Positions 1 to 8,450 of a DNA stretch of 64,000 nt are shown here, piece after piece. A program made the position numbers and the translations under genes. The stretch spans positions 2,093,501 through 2,157,500 of the forward strand of contig NZ_LR134352.1 in the NCBI RefSeq assembly GCF_900637185.1, in the 5' to 3' direction. Within the stretch, counting starts at the first letter, position 1; every line of letters starts with the position of its first letter. The notes under the pieces are model-generated. The model worked only from the letters and a program-made list of their open reading frames with translations, was not told where the DNA came from and searched no databases. The DNA is from Nocardia asteroides. Lineage in GTDB: Bacteria; Actinomycetota; Actinomycetes; Mycobacteriales; Mycobacteriaceae.

Positions 1-1140
<1,140 letters not shown>

Positions 1141-1229
1141 GAAGGTGTTACGCGTCCACTGTGCGGTATCTGAAACAACAGACACTGCAGCAAACCTACT
1201 TTGTGGGGAGCGCTGTCTAGTTTCATAGT

Positions 1230-1349
1230 GTTACGGCGGTTATAGCGGTGGGGAAACGCCCGGTCCCATTCCGAACCCGGAAGCTAAGGCCACCTGCGCC
1301 GATGGTACTGCACTCGACAGGGTGTGGGAGAGTAGGACACCGCCGGAAC
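1230..1349 (+). rRNA. rrf: 5S ribosomal RNA
   Basis: The 120-nt 5S rRNA follows 23S in the same orientation. The terminal helix pairs GTTACGGCGG at 1230-1239 with CCGCCGGAAC at 1340-1349. The conserved GGGAAACGCCCGGTCCCATT and CCGAACCCGGAAGCTAAG blocks are present. Ends are inferred from the terminal helix. Confidence 0.96.
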
Positions 1350-1358
1350 ATCATTGCG

Positions 1359-1391
1359 AAAGGCCCTCCAACTTCGGTTGGAGGGCCTTTT
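1359..1391 (+). terminator. rrn operon terminator
   Basis: A perfect 14-bp stem closes on a TTCG tetraloop (1373-1376) and runs directly into a T-rich stretch. This is a textbook intrinsic terminator placed just after 5S rRNA. It isolates nucS, which starts 33 bp downstream, from rRNA transcription. Confidence 0.95.
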
Positions 1392-1412
1392 TGCGTTCCC
1401 GGACCGGTCACC

Positions 1413-1418
1413 TAGAGT
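1413..1418 (+). promoter_or_regulatory. -10 element (TAGAGT) of a leaderless nucS transcript
   Basis: TAGAGT fits the actinobacterial TANNNT -10 consensus. It ends 6 nt before the GTG at 1425, so transcription should begin on the start codon. No Shine-Dalgarno sequence is present. The whole promoter fits between the rrn terminator and the gene. Confidence 0.65.
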
Positions 1419-1424
1419 GCATGG

Positions 1425-2168
1425 GTGCGCCTTGTCATTGCTCGTTGCCAGGTCGACTACGTCGGTCGACTGACCGCCCACCTCCCGATGGCTCGCCGGT
1501 TACTGCTGATCAAGGCCGACGGGTCGGTTCTCGTGCACTCCGACGGCGGCTCGTACAAGCCGCTGAACTGGATGAGCCCGCCGTGCTGGCTGGAGGAACG
1601 CGATATCGCGACCCTGGTCCCCGCGGAGCTGCCCGACGGCGTGACTCCGCTGCGGGAGGGCCACACGGCGCTGCCGGACACCATCAAGGCGCTGTGGGTG
1701 GTCACCAACAAGGCCGGCGAGGAACTGCGGATCACCATCGAGGACATCGAGCACGACTCCTCGCACGAACTCGGTGTCGACCCCGGCCTGGTCAAGGACG
1801 GCGTGGAAGCGCATCTGCAGGAGCTGCTGGCCGAACACGTGACGAAGCTCGGGGAGGGGTACACCCTCGTCCGGCGCGAATACATGACCGCCATCGGCCC
1901 GGTGGACCTGCTGTGCCGCGACGCCGACGGGGCGACCGTGGCGGTGGAGATCAAGCGGCGCGGGGAGATCGACGGCGTCGAACAGCTCACCCGCTACCTG
2001 GAACTGCTGAACCGTGACCCGCTGCTGGCGCCGGTGGCGGGCGTGTTCGCCGCCCAGCAGATCAAGCCGCAGGCGCGCACGCTCGCCGAGGACCGGGGAA
2101 TCCGCTGCCTCACGCTCGATTACGACGAGCTGCGTGGCACGGAGAGCAACGTTTTCCGCCTCTTCTAG
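1425..2168 (+). CDS. nucS: NucS mismatch-specific endonuclease (non-canonical mismatch repair)
   Basis: The 247-aa product matches actinobacterial NucS/EndoMS, which cuts both strands at G-T, G-G and T-T mismatches and replaces MutS/MutL in these bacteria. The N-terminal half (about 1-120) is the DNA-binding and dimerisation domain. The C-terminal half holds a PD-(D/E)xK nuclease site: Asp161 in GPVDLL, and Glu175 and Lys177 in VEIKRRG. The protein ends in SNVFRLF, which resembles the C-terminal sliding-clamp-binding peptide known for the family. The GTG start is supported by a leaderless-type -10 hexamer. The gene lies just after the rrn operon, as in mycobacteria. Confidence 0.95.
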   Translation: MRLVIARCQVDYVGRLTAHLPMARRLLLIKADGSVLVHSDGGSYKPLNWMSPPCWLEERDIATLVPAELPDGVTPLREGHTALPDTIKALWVVTNKAGEELRITIEDIEHDSSHELGVDPGLVKDGVEAHLQELLAEHVTKLGEGYTLVRREYMTAIGPVDLLCRDADGATVAVEIKRRGEIDGVEQLTRYLELLNRDPLLAPVAGVFAAQQIKPQARTLAEDRGIRCLTLDYDELRGTESNVFRLF

Positions 2169-2178
2169 GCTCAGAACC

Positions 2179-2469
2179 ATGCCGCGACGCAAACCACGCT
2201 CAGGACGACGTAGCGACCCCGCGCCGATCGGGGACGTCTACGGGCGCACCGAGGACGGGCCGGGCGACGAAACCTACATCGTGCGTACCGTTCCCGGCGC
2301 GCGAGCGGTGAAGACGTATCGCTGTCCCGGCTGTGATCACGAGATCATGCCCGGTGTCGCCCACATCGTGGCCTGGGACGCCGACGGCGGCGAGGACGAT
2401 CGCAGGCATTGGCATCAGGGGTGCTGGAACGGCCGGCGTACACGCGGGATCACCCGCCGCTGGTCCTGA
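2179..2469 (+). CDS. Small zinc-finger-like conserved actinobacterial protein
   Basis: This 96-aa basic protein begins 10 bp after nucS and is probably co-transcribed with it. Residues 49-82 hold a possible zinc site: Cys49-Pro-Gly-Cys52, His54, His62, and His77/His79/Cys82 in HWHQGCW. This layout resembles a treble-clef or HNH-like fold. Both termini are Arg-rich, which suggests nucleic-acid binding. I recognise it only as a conserved actinobacterial family (sometimes labelled ATP/GTP-binding without support); its function is unknown. The ATG at 2179 gives the first plausible start after nucS. Confidence 0.75.
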   Translation: MPRRKPRSGRRSDPAPIGDVYGRTEDGPGDETYIVRTVPGARAVKTYRCPGCDHEIMPGVAHIVAWDADGGEDDRRHWHQGCWNGRRTRGITRRWS

Positions 2470-2483
2470 TCGACGAAGACAGC

Positions 2484-2529
2484 GAAAACCGAAGGCCGCC
2501 TCGAACATTCGAGGCGGCCTTCGGTTTTC
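2484..2529. terminator. Bidirectional terminator between converging genes
   Basis: A perfect 21-bp inverted repeat (2484-2504 and 2509-2529) with a 4-nt loop is flanked on each arm by A4/T4. It can therefore terminate both the nucS-side operon and the opposing coiled-coil gene. Confidence 0.92.
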
Positions 2530-2568
2530 TTCGACTGTATGGGTGGAGCAATGTCGTCGGGTCAGACG

Positions 2569-3576
2569 TCAGTTGCTGATGTCGGCGCTCTCGCGGTCCT
2601 CGTCGACGATGTCCTCGTCGGCGTCGGCGACCTCGGGGATGGCCTTGGTCTGGCGCGAGCCCGACACGGACTTGTTGTTGCCGTTGTTGCTGATCGACTT
2701 GCGCTCGGGGGCGCCGTCGAGCAGCTCGCTCTCGCGGTTGACCGCGGCGAGCATGGCGGGCACCGAGTCGAGCTGACCGCGGATACCGAGCAGCTGGGCC
2801 AGGACCCGGCCGCGCAGCACGCGCATCTCCTCGGCCAGTTCCTTCGCGTGCGCGATCTTGCGCTCGGAGGTCTGGGTGGCGGAGCTGATCAGGCGGTTCG
2901 ACTCGTCGGTCGCGTCCTTGATCCGCTGGGCGGCCTCGGCGCGGCTGGTGGCCTCGAGCTCCTCCATGGCACGGGTCAGCTTGGTGCGCCGATCGTTCAT
3001 GGTGGCCTCGAAGTCCTGCTGGGTGGCCTTGCGCTTGGCCTCGGCCTCCTTGCCGAGACGTTCCACATCGGCCTGCGCGGCCTCGATGATCTTGGCGGAC
3101 TCGGTGCGCGCGTTCGCGAGGGTCTGCTCGAACTCGATCTCGAGTGCCTCGCGCTTCTCCTTGGTCTCCGCGAGCAGCGACTCGTACTTGCCACGCATCT
3201 CGGTGGCCTGCTGCTCGGCGATCGACACCATCTCCGCGGCCTCGGCCTGCGCCAGCGCGCGGACCTCGGACGCTTCGTCCGAGGCCAGGCGCAGCATGCG
3301 CGAGATACGGTCGGACATGCCTTCGGCGGTGGTCGGCGGCACGGACAGCCGGTCGACCTCCTTGCGGAGCTCGTCGATCTCGTCCCGGGCGTCTTCCAGC
3401 TGGCTGGCGAGATTCCGGGCCTGCGCGGCGGCAGCGTCCCGGTCGGTGGCGGTGACGCGGAGCTCGGCGTCGAAGCGGTCGAAGTAGTTGCGCACCTCGT
3501 CTTGCGCATAACCCTTGCGCACAACGGTGAAGGGCAGTGCAACGAAGCGATTGCGATCGGACTCAGGTGACGACAT
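2569..3576 (-). CDS. DivIVA-domain coiled-coil protein
   Basis: The 335-aa acidic, Ala/Glu-rich protein has an N-terminal DivIVA-like signature (LPFTVVRKGYAQDEVRNYF, about residues 12-32). A long, almost uninterrupted coiled coil follows to about residue 280, then a charged disordered tail. DivIVA/Wag31-type proteins sense membrane curvature and organise polar growth and division in actinobacteria. This one is longer than Wag31 and is a separate paralogue, possibly a scaffold at poles or septa. An upstream ATG at 3585 would add MCA. I prefer 3576 because TATTTT ends 7 nt before it, giving a leaderless start. Confidence 0.85.
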   Translation of the reverse strand: MSSPESDRNRFVALPFTVVRKGYAQDEVRNYFDRFDAELRVTATDRDAAAAQARNLASQLEDARDEIDELRKEVDRLSVPPTTAEGMSDRISRMLRLASDEASEVRALAQAEAAEMVSIAEQQATEMRGKYESLLAETKEKREALEIEFEQTLANARTESAKIIEAAQADVERLGKEAEAKRKATQQDFEATMNDRRTKLTRAMEELEATSRAEAAQRIKDATDESNRLISSATQTSERKIAHAKELAEEMRVLRGRVLAQLLGIRGQLDSVPAMLAAVNRESELLDGAPERKSISNNGNNKSVSGSRQTKAIPEVADADEDIVDEDRESADISN

Positions 3577-3583
3577 GGCACAC

Positions 3584-3589
3584 AAAATA
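3584..3589 (-). promoter_or_regulatory. -10 element (TATTTT) of the DivIVA-like gene
   Basis: On the minus strand TATTTT is followed by a 7-nt spacer and the ATG at 3576. That predicts a leaderless mRNA and decides between the two in-frame ATG codons. Confidence 0.55.
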
Positions 3590-3662
3590 CAGCCTCGAGC
3601 GACCCTATGGAGACTCGACCGTGATTGTGATCTCGCCGAGATTTACCAACCGTATCTCCGTA

Positions 3663-4124
3663 CTAGTGCGTAACATTCGGGTTCGGCTCGACGAGCTCCA
3701 CCAGCACACCGCCAGCATCCTTCGGATGGATGAAATTGATGCGGGAATCCGCGGTGCCGTGACGTGGGGCTTCGTACAGCAAACGCAGCCCGCGGTCGCG
3801 CAGGAACGCCGAAACGGCCTCGATGTCGGTGACCCGGTAGGCCAGCTGCTGCAGGCCGGGGCCGCTGCGGTCGATGAACTTGGCGATGGTCGACTCCGGG
3901 GTGAGTGGAGCCAGCAACTGCAGGGCGGTCGCGCGGTCGGCCGCGGCGGGGCACGACAGCATCGCCTCGACCACGCCCTGGGCCTCGTTCACCTCGCGAT
4001 GGGTCTCCACCATGCCGAGGTTGTCGGTGTACCAGGCCACGGCGGCGTCGAGGTCGGGCACGGCGATACCCACGTGGTCGACGGCGATGACGTAGTCGGC
4101 GGGGATGATGTTTTCGTTGGTCAC
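3663..4124 (-). CDS. mce: Methylmalonyl-CoA epimerase
   Basis: The 153-aa VOC-superfamily protein interconverts (2R)- and (2S)-methylmalonyl-CoA in propionate metabolism. Two VOC repeats are visible, with AVDHVGIAVPDL (about 15-26) and the C-terminal GGVLVELVEP. Expected metal ligands are His17, Gln69 and Glu143. The fourth is normally a His of the family's GLHH motif, but here the motif reads GLQQ (Gln92/Gln93). In M. tuberculosis the homologue sits next to the same thiolase. The GTG start is preceded by a leaderless-type -10. The symbol is the enzyme name and is unrelated to the mammalian-cell-entry mce genes further on. Confidence 0.88.
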   Translation of the reverse strand: MTNENIIPADYVIAVDHVGIAVPDLDAAVAWYTDNLGMVETHREVNEAQGVVEAMLSCPAAADRATALQLLAPLTPESTIAKFIDRSGPGLQQLAYRVTDIEAVSAFLRDRGLRLLYEAPRHGTADSRINFIHPKDAGGVLVELVEPNPNVTH

Positions 4125-4130
4125 ACCTCG

Positions 4131-4136
4131 AAGCTA
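4131..4136 (-). promoter_or_regulatory. -10 element (TAGCTT) of methylmalonyl-CoA epimerase
   Basis: On the minus strand TAGCTT lies 6 nt before the GTG at 4124. There is no ribosome-binding site, consistent with a leaderless transcript. Confidence 0.55.
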
Positions 4137-4257
4137 GCGAACACCTGCGTGCGGGGCGCGGGCCGATACCGGTTACCGTTGAGTGCAACCCTTGACGCGC
4201 GCGGCCGATCGCTGTGTGCATCGGGGCGAGGTTCGACTCAATGAATGCGAGGCTTTC

Positions 4258-5442
4258 GTGACGACTTCTGTCATCGTGTCCGGTGCGCGTACCCCGGTCG
4301 GCAGGCTCCTGGGCGGTCTGAAGGACTTCAAGGCCTCGGATCTGGCCGGTGTGGCCATCAAGGCGGCGCTGGAGAAGGGTGGTGTGGCGCCCGAGCAGGT
4401 CGACTACGTCATCCTCGGTCAGGTGCTGCAGGCCGGCGCCGGGCAGCTGCCCGCCCGCCAGGCCGCGATCGCCGCGGGCATCCCGATGGATGTGCCGTCG
4501 CTGCTGATCAACAAGGTCTGCCTGTCCGGCATCAACGCCATCGCGCTGGCCGATCAGCTGATCCGCGCCGGTGAGCACGAGATCATCGTGGCCGGCGGCA
4601 TGGAGTCGATGAGCCAGACCCCGCACCTGCTGCCCAAGAGCCGCGAGGGCCACAAGTACGGCGACACCACCCTGGTGGACCACATGGCCTACGACGGCCT
4701 GCACGACGTGATCACCGACCAGGCGATGGGCCTGCTGACCGAGGACCGCAACGACCTCGACAAGGTCAGTCGCGAGGAGCAGGACGCGCTGGCCGCGGCC
4801 TCGCACCAGCGTGCCGCCGCCGCGTGGAAGAACGGCGTGTTCGAGAACGAGGTCGTGCCGGTCGCCGTGCCGCAGCGCAAGGGCGACCCGATCTACGTCA
4901 CCGAGGACGAGGGCATCCGCGCCGACACCACCGTGGAGTCGCTGGCCAAGCTGCGTCCGGCCTTCCGCAAGGACGGCACCGTGACGGCGGGCACCGCCTC
5001 GCAGATCTCCGACGGCGCGGCCGCCGTGATCGTGATGAGCAAGGCCAAGGCGCAGGAGCTGGGGCTGGAATGGATCGCCGAGATCGGCGCCGCCGGCCAG
5101 GTTGCCGGTCCGGACTCGACCCTGCAGGACCAGCCGGCCAACGCCATCCTCGCCGCGTGCGCGAAGGAAGGCATCACCCCGGCCGACCTGGACCTGATCG
5201 AGATCAACGAGGCCTTCGCGGCCGTCGGCGTCTCCTCGACCAAGAAGCTGGGCTACGACCCGGAGAAGGTCAACGTCAACGGTGGTGCCATCTCCATCGG
5301 TCACCCGCTGGGCATGTCGGGCGCGCGCATCCTGCTGCACCTGGCGCTGGAGCTGAAGCGTCGCGGTGGCGGCGTCGGCGCGGCCGCCCTGTGCGGTGGC
5401 GGTGGCCAGGGCGACGCACTCATCATCCGCGTCCCCGCCTGA
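4258..5442 (+). CDS. fadA4: Acetyl-CoA C-acetyltransferase (thiolase)
   Basis: The 394-aa thiolase condenses or cleaves acetoacetyl-CoA. The nucleophilic Cys lies in [15 protein letters not shown] (about residue 86). The EINEAFA block, the His of the [11 protein letters not shown] loop and the second catalytic Cys in [10 protein letters not shown] are all present. Length is normal for the family. The GTG at 4258 is chosen because GAGG lies about 6 nt upstream and the protein then begins at the conserved [12 protein letters not shown]. The position beside methylmalonyl-CoA epimerase matches Rv1323 (fadA4). Confidence 0.93.
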   Translation: MTTSVIVSGARTPVGRLLGGLKDFKASDLAGVAIKAALEKGGVAPEQVDYVILGQVLQAGAGQLPARQAAIAAGIPMDVPSLLINKVCLSGINAIALADQLIRAGEHEIIVAGGMESMSQTPHLLPKSREGHKYGDTTLVDHMAYDGLHDVITDQAMGLLTEDRNDLDKVSREEQDALAAASHQRAAAAWKNGVFENEVVPVAVPQRKGDPIYVTEDEGIRADTTVESLAKLRPAFRKDGTVTAGTASQISDGAAAVIVMSKAKAQELGLEWIAEIGAAGQVAGPDSTLQDQPANAILAACAKEGITPADLDLIEINEAFAAVGVSSTKKLGYDPEKVNVNGGAISIGHPLGMSGARILLHLALELKRRGGGVGAAALCGGGGQGDALIIRVPA

Positions 5443-5453
5443 TTCCGTTCGTC

Positions 5454-5495
5454 CACTTCGGGCCCCCGCGCTGTCGAGCGTGGGGGCCCGAAGTG
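5454..5495 (+). terminator. Intrinsic terminator after the thiolase gene
   Basis: A 19-bp GC-rich inverted repeat (5454-5472 with 5477-5495, one G-T mismatch) closes on a 4-nt loop 12 bp after the thiolase stop codon. There is no long T tract, which is common in actinobacteria. Confidence 0.85.
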
Positions 5496-5545
5496 TGAGC
5501 GGTCCAACTACTACGTGCTGTAGCTCATCCGGCACAATGGCTGGT

Positions 5546-5911
5546 ATGGGTTTCTTCGATCTGCGGTCCACTGCCAGCCGGTTCCGGTTCTTCGCGGTGC
5601 TCGAGGCGCTGTCCTGGGTCGGTCTGCTGACCGGCATGGCGTTCAAGTACCTGCCCGCCGAGGGCAACGAGATCGGCGTGAAGATCTTCGGGCCGGTGCA
5701 CGGCGCCATCTTCGTGCTGTTCGTGATCACCGCGCTGCTGGCCGCGCGTGAGCTCGAATGGAGCTGGAAGACCACCGTGCTGGCGCTGGCGTCGAGCATT
5801 CCGCCGCTGGCCACCGTGATCTTCGAGATCTGGGCCGTGCGCACCGGCCAGCTCGGCGAGCTGAGCACCGGCGCCAAGGGCTCCCCGGCAGCCGCGCCGA
5901 CGGCTTCGTGA
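5546..5911 (+). CDS. DUF3817 integral membrane protein
   Basis: This roughly 121-aa membrane protein has about three hydrophobic segments, FRFFAVLEALSWVGLLTGMA, IFVLFVITALL and VLALASSIPPLATVIF. The pattern fits DUF3817 (YdzA-like), a family of unknown function. A second DUF3817 gene lies at 34172-34540. An in-frame ATG at 5537 would add MAG. I prefer 5546 because a -10-like CACAAT lies 7 nt before it. The gene ends 13 bp before the next gene, so both are probably co-transcribed. Confidence 0.75.
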   Translation: MGFFDLRSTASRFRFFAVLEALSWVGLLTGMAFKYLPAEGNEIGVKIFGPVHGAIFVLFVITALLAARELEWSWKTTVLALASSIPPLATVIFEIWAVRTGQLGELSTGAKGSPAAAPTAS

Positions 5912-5924
5912 CAAACTGGAAACC

Positions 5925-6836
5925 GTGACTCGACCCGCTGCCCGTCGTCCTTCGCCCGCCGCTGCCGCTGCCATGTCCGGCGCGGTGGACCTGTCCGCGC
6001 TGAAGCAGCCGCCCGCCGCTCCCGGCGGTGCGCCTGCGGCCTCGGGGAACCACTCGGTGACCGAGGCGGATTTCGAGACCAAGGTGATCCGCCGCTCGAT
6101 GCAGGTGCCCGTGGTGGTCGCGCTGTACTCGCAGCGCAGCCCGGGCAGCGTCGAGCTGATCCGCACGCTCGAACGGCTCAACGCCGACGATCGCGGCGGC
6201 TGGGATCTGGCCGCCATCGAGGCCGAGCCGAACATGAACATCGTGCAGGCCCTGCGGGTGCAGGGCATTCCCACGGTGATCGCGGTGGCGGGCGGACAGC
6301 CGCTGGCCGATTTCGAGGGCGCGCAGCCCGAGGCGCAGGTGCGGCAGTGGCTGGACGCGGTGATGGACGCGACCGCGGGCAAGCTCGAGGGCGACCCGAA
6401 CGCCGCCGAGGCCGCGCCCGAGGTCGAGGACCCGCGCTTCACCGCCGCCGAAGACGCCCTCGCCGAGGGTGACATCGCCGGCGCCGAGGCCGCCTACGAG
6501 GCGATCCTGGCCGAGGAGCCCGCCAACGAGGAAGCCAAGGCGGCGCTGCGTCAGCTGCGGTTCCTGACCAGGGCGCAGCAGGTCGACCCGGCCGTGGTCG
6601 CCACCGCCGACGCCGACCCGGCCAACCTGGACGCCGCACTCGACGCGGCCGACGTGGAACTGCTCGAGCAGCGCCCGGAGGCGGCGTTCGACCGGATCAT
6701 CGCGGCCGTCAAGCGCACGGCGGGCGACGACCGCACCAGGGCCCGCACCCGGCTGCTCGAACTGTTCGAGCTGTTCGACCCGGCCGAGCCGTTCGTGGTC
6801 GCGGCCCGGCGCAAGCTGGCCGCCGCGCTGTACTGA
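5925..6836 (+). CDS. Thioredoxin-like/TPR co-chaperone (YbbN/CnoX-like)
   Basis: The 303-aa protein combines a thioredoxin fold (about 45-150) with tetratricopeptide-like helices (about 165-300), the YbbN/CnoX architecture. The redox CxxC is absent: the active-site loop reads YSQRSPGS. It therefore cannot be a disulfide reductase and more likely holds clients or hands them to chaperones. The Ala/Pro-rich N-terminus is not a signal peptide. It corresponds in position to Rv1324, two genes after the thiolase. The GTG start has no Shine-Dalgarno sequence; CAAACT lies 7 nt upstream. Confidence 0.82.
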   Translation: MTRPAARRPSPAAAAAMSGAVDLSALKQPPAAPGGAPAASGNHSVTEADFETKVIRRSMQVPVVVALYSQRSPGSVELIRTLERLNADDRGGWDLAAIEAEPNMNIVQALRVQGIPTVIAVAGGQPLADFEGAQPEAQVRQWLDAVMDATAGKLEGDPNAAEAAPEVEDPRFTAAEDALAEGDIAGAEAAYEAILAEEPANEEAKAALRQLRFLTRAQQVDPAVVATADADPANLDAALDAADVELLEQRPEAAFDRIIAAVKRTAGDDRTRARTRLLELFELFDPAEPFVVAARRKLAAALY

Positions 6837-6854
6837 CCCCGTCCCCCTCCACTC

Positions 6855-6888
6855 GAGGCCGTCCCGGCTGAACTGCCGGGGCGGCCTC
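6855..6888 (+). terminator. Terminator hairpin after the YbbN-like gene
   Basis: Arms of 14 nt (6855-6868 and 6875-6888; one mismatch) close a 6-nt loop shortly after the stop codon. The following gene has its own ribosome-binding site and probably its own promoter. Confidence 0.75.
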
Positions 6889-6945
6889 GTCGTATCCCCG
6901 GGTAGACCCGCGGCACCCGCCGCGAGCTGACTCGAGGAGTACGAC

Positions 6946-8031
6946 ATGACCTCACTCGACCACTCGGGGGCGGTGGACCAGGCCGAGGCGGAAGCCTTCG
7001 CGGGATCCATGGTGGAGCTGCTCGACCACGCGAGTACCGCGCTGATGATCAGCATGGGACACCAGGTCGGGTTGTTCGACACCATGGCGGCCTGCCCGGC
7101 CGCGACCAGCCAGGAGATCGCCGCGGCGGCCGGGCTGAACGAGCGCTATGTCCGGGAATGGCTCGGCGCCGTCACCACGGCGGGCATCGTGCGCTACGAC
7201 CCGCCGACGGCCACCTACACGCTGCCGCCCGCGCACGCGGCCAGCCTGACCAGGGCCGCCGGACCGGACAACCTGGCCAGGGTGATGCAGTTCATCGGCC
7301 AGCTCGGGGAGGTGGAACCCAAGATCGTCGAGCGGTTCCGGGCCGGCGGCGGCCTGGCCTACGACGACTACGCGCGCTTCCACGCGCTGATGGCCGAGGA
7401 GAGCGCCGAGGTGTTCGACGCGGCGCTGATCGAGGTGATCCTGCCGATGTCGCCCGGTCTCACCGACCGGCTGCTGATAGGCATGGACGTGGCCGACATC
7501 GCCTGCGGCAGCGGGCACGCGGTGAACCTGATGGCGCGGGCGTTTCCCGCGAGCCGGTTCCGCGGTTACGACTTCTCCGCCGACGCGATCGCGGCGGGCC
7601 GGGCCGAAGCCGAGGCCATGGGGCTGCGCAATGTGGAGTTCGTCGAACAGGACGTCGCCGCGCTGCACGAGCCCGAATCCTGTGACCTGATCACCGTCTT
7701 CGACGCGATCCACGATCAGGCGCATCCGGCGCGGGTGCTGGCCAATATCGCCGAGATGCTGCGGCCGGACGGGGTCTTCCTGATGGTCGACGTGCACGCG
7801 TCGAGCGTGCTCGAGGAGAACCTGGACCTGCCGCTGGGCCCGTTCCTGTACGCGGTGTCGACGATGCACTGCATGTCGGTGTCGCTGGGCCAGGGCGGCG
7901 ACGGGCTCGGCACTGTCTGGGGCGAGCAGCGCGCGCTGTCGATGCTGGCCGACGCCGGATTCACCGAGGTGCGCACCGAACACGTCGACGGTGATCCGCT
8001 CAACACCTACTACCTGGCGAGCAAGGGCTGA
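6946..8031 (+). CDS. SAM-dependent methyltransferase with N-terminal winged helix (Rv2258c-like)
   Basis: The 361-aa protein starts with a winged-helix/dimerisation region (about 25-100; TSQEIAAAAGLNERYVREWL). A class I methyltransferase fold follows: motif I is VADIACGSGH (182-191), with an acidic loop near YDFSADAI and the DAIHDQAHPARVL motif. The layout resembles M. tuberculosis Rv2258c and plant-type O-methyltransferases acting on small molecules; the substrate is unknown. GAGGAG lies about 6 nt before the ATG. The gene interrupts the order found in mycobacteria. Confidence 0.82.
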   Translation: MTSLDHSGAVDQAEAEAFAGSMVELLDHASTALMISMGHQVGLFDTMAACPAATSQEIAAAAGLNERYVREWLGAVTTAGIVRYDPPTATYTLPPAHAASLTRAAGPDNLARVMQFIGQLGEVEPKIVERFRAGGGLAYDDYARFHALMAEESAEVFDAALIEVILPMSPGLTDRLLIGMDVADIACGSGHAVNLMARAFPASRFRGYDFSADAIAAGRAEAEAMGLRNVEFVEQDVAALHEPESCDLITVFDAIHDQAHPARVLANIAEMLRPDGVFLMVDVHASSVLEENLDLPLGPFLYAVSTMHCMSVSLGQGGDGLGTVWGEQRALSMLADAGFTEVRTEHVDGDPLNTYYLASKG

Positions 8032-8045
8032 CCGCGCCGCGCTGC

Positions 8046-8051
8046 TACGGT
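8046..8051 (+). promoter_or_regulatory. -10 element (TACGGT) of the Ddn-like gene
   Basis: TACGGT lies 6 nt before the ATG at 8058, only 15 bp after the methyltransferase stop codon. This predicts a leaderless transcript independent of the upstream gene. Confidence 0.6.
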
Positions 8052-8057
8052 CGAAAC

Positions 8058-8450
8058 ATGGCCTCCAGGAACGATATCCAGCATCGGGTCGTCACCGCGG
8101 TGCAGCGGCGGCTCAACCGGGTGGTGCGCAGGCTGCCGGGTCACCCGTTGCTGGAGACCACCGGCCGGGTGAGCGGGCAGCCGCGGACCACGCCGATCGG
8201 CGGGCGCCGCGTGGGCGACCAGTTCTGGCTGGTCTCCGAGTTCGGCGAGCGGTCGCAGTACGTGCGCAACATCCAGGCCGACAACCGGGTGCGGGTGCGG
8301 CTGCGGGGACGCTGGCACGCCGGCGTCGCGCACCTGCTGCCCGAGGACGATACGCGGGCCCGGCTGCGCGCACTGCCGCGCTACAACAGCGCCGCGGTGC
8401 GCGCGGTCGGGACCGACCTGCTGACCATCCGCATCGACCTGACCGGTTAA
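8058..8450 (+). CDS. Deazaflavin (F420)-dependent nitroreductase family protein (Ddn-like)
   Basis: The 130-aa protein fits the DUF385/Ddn family of split-barrel F420-binding proteins: [20 protein letters not shown] near residues 34-53 and [18 protein letters not shown] after it. Members reduce quinones or nitroimidazoles with F420H2; the substrate here is unknown. The gene converges on glgB and the two stop codons overlap in the tetramer TTAA (8447-8450), leaving no room for a separate terminator. Confidence 0.82.
   Translation: MASRNDIQHRVVTAVQRRLNRVVRRLPGHPLLETTGRVSGQPRTTPIGGRRVGDQFWLVSEFGERSQYVRNIQADNRVRVRLRGRWHAGVAHLLPEDDTRARLRALPRYNSAAVRAVGTDLLTIRIDLTG

Noticed and set aside
2539..3570. 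Leu/Gly-rich frame opposite the DivIVA-like coiled-coil gene
   Set aside because: It is the complement of a biased Ala/Glu coiled-coil sequence. The minus strand has the DivIVA motif and a promoter.
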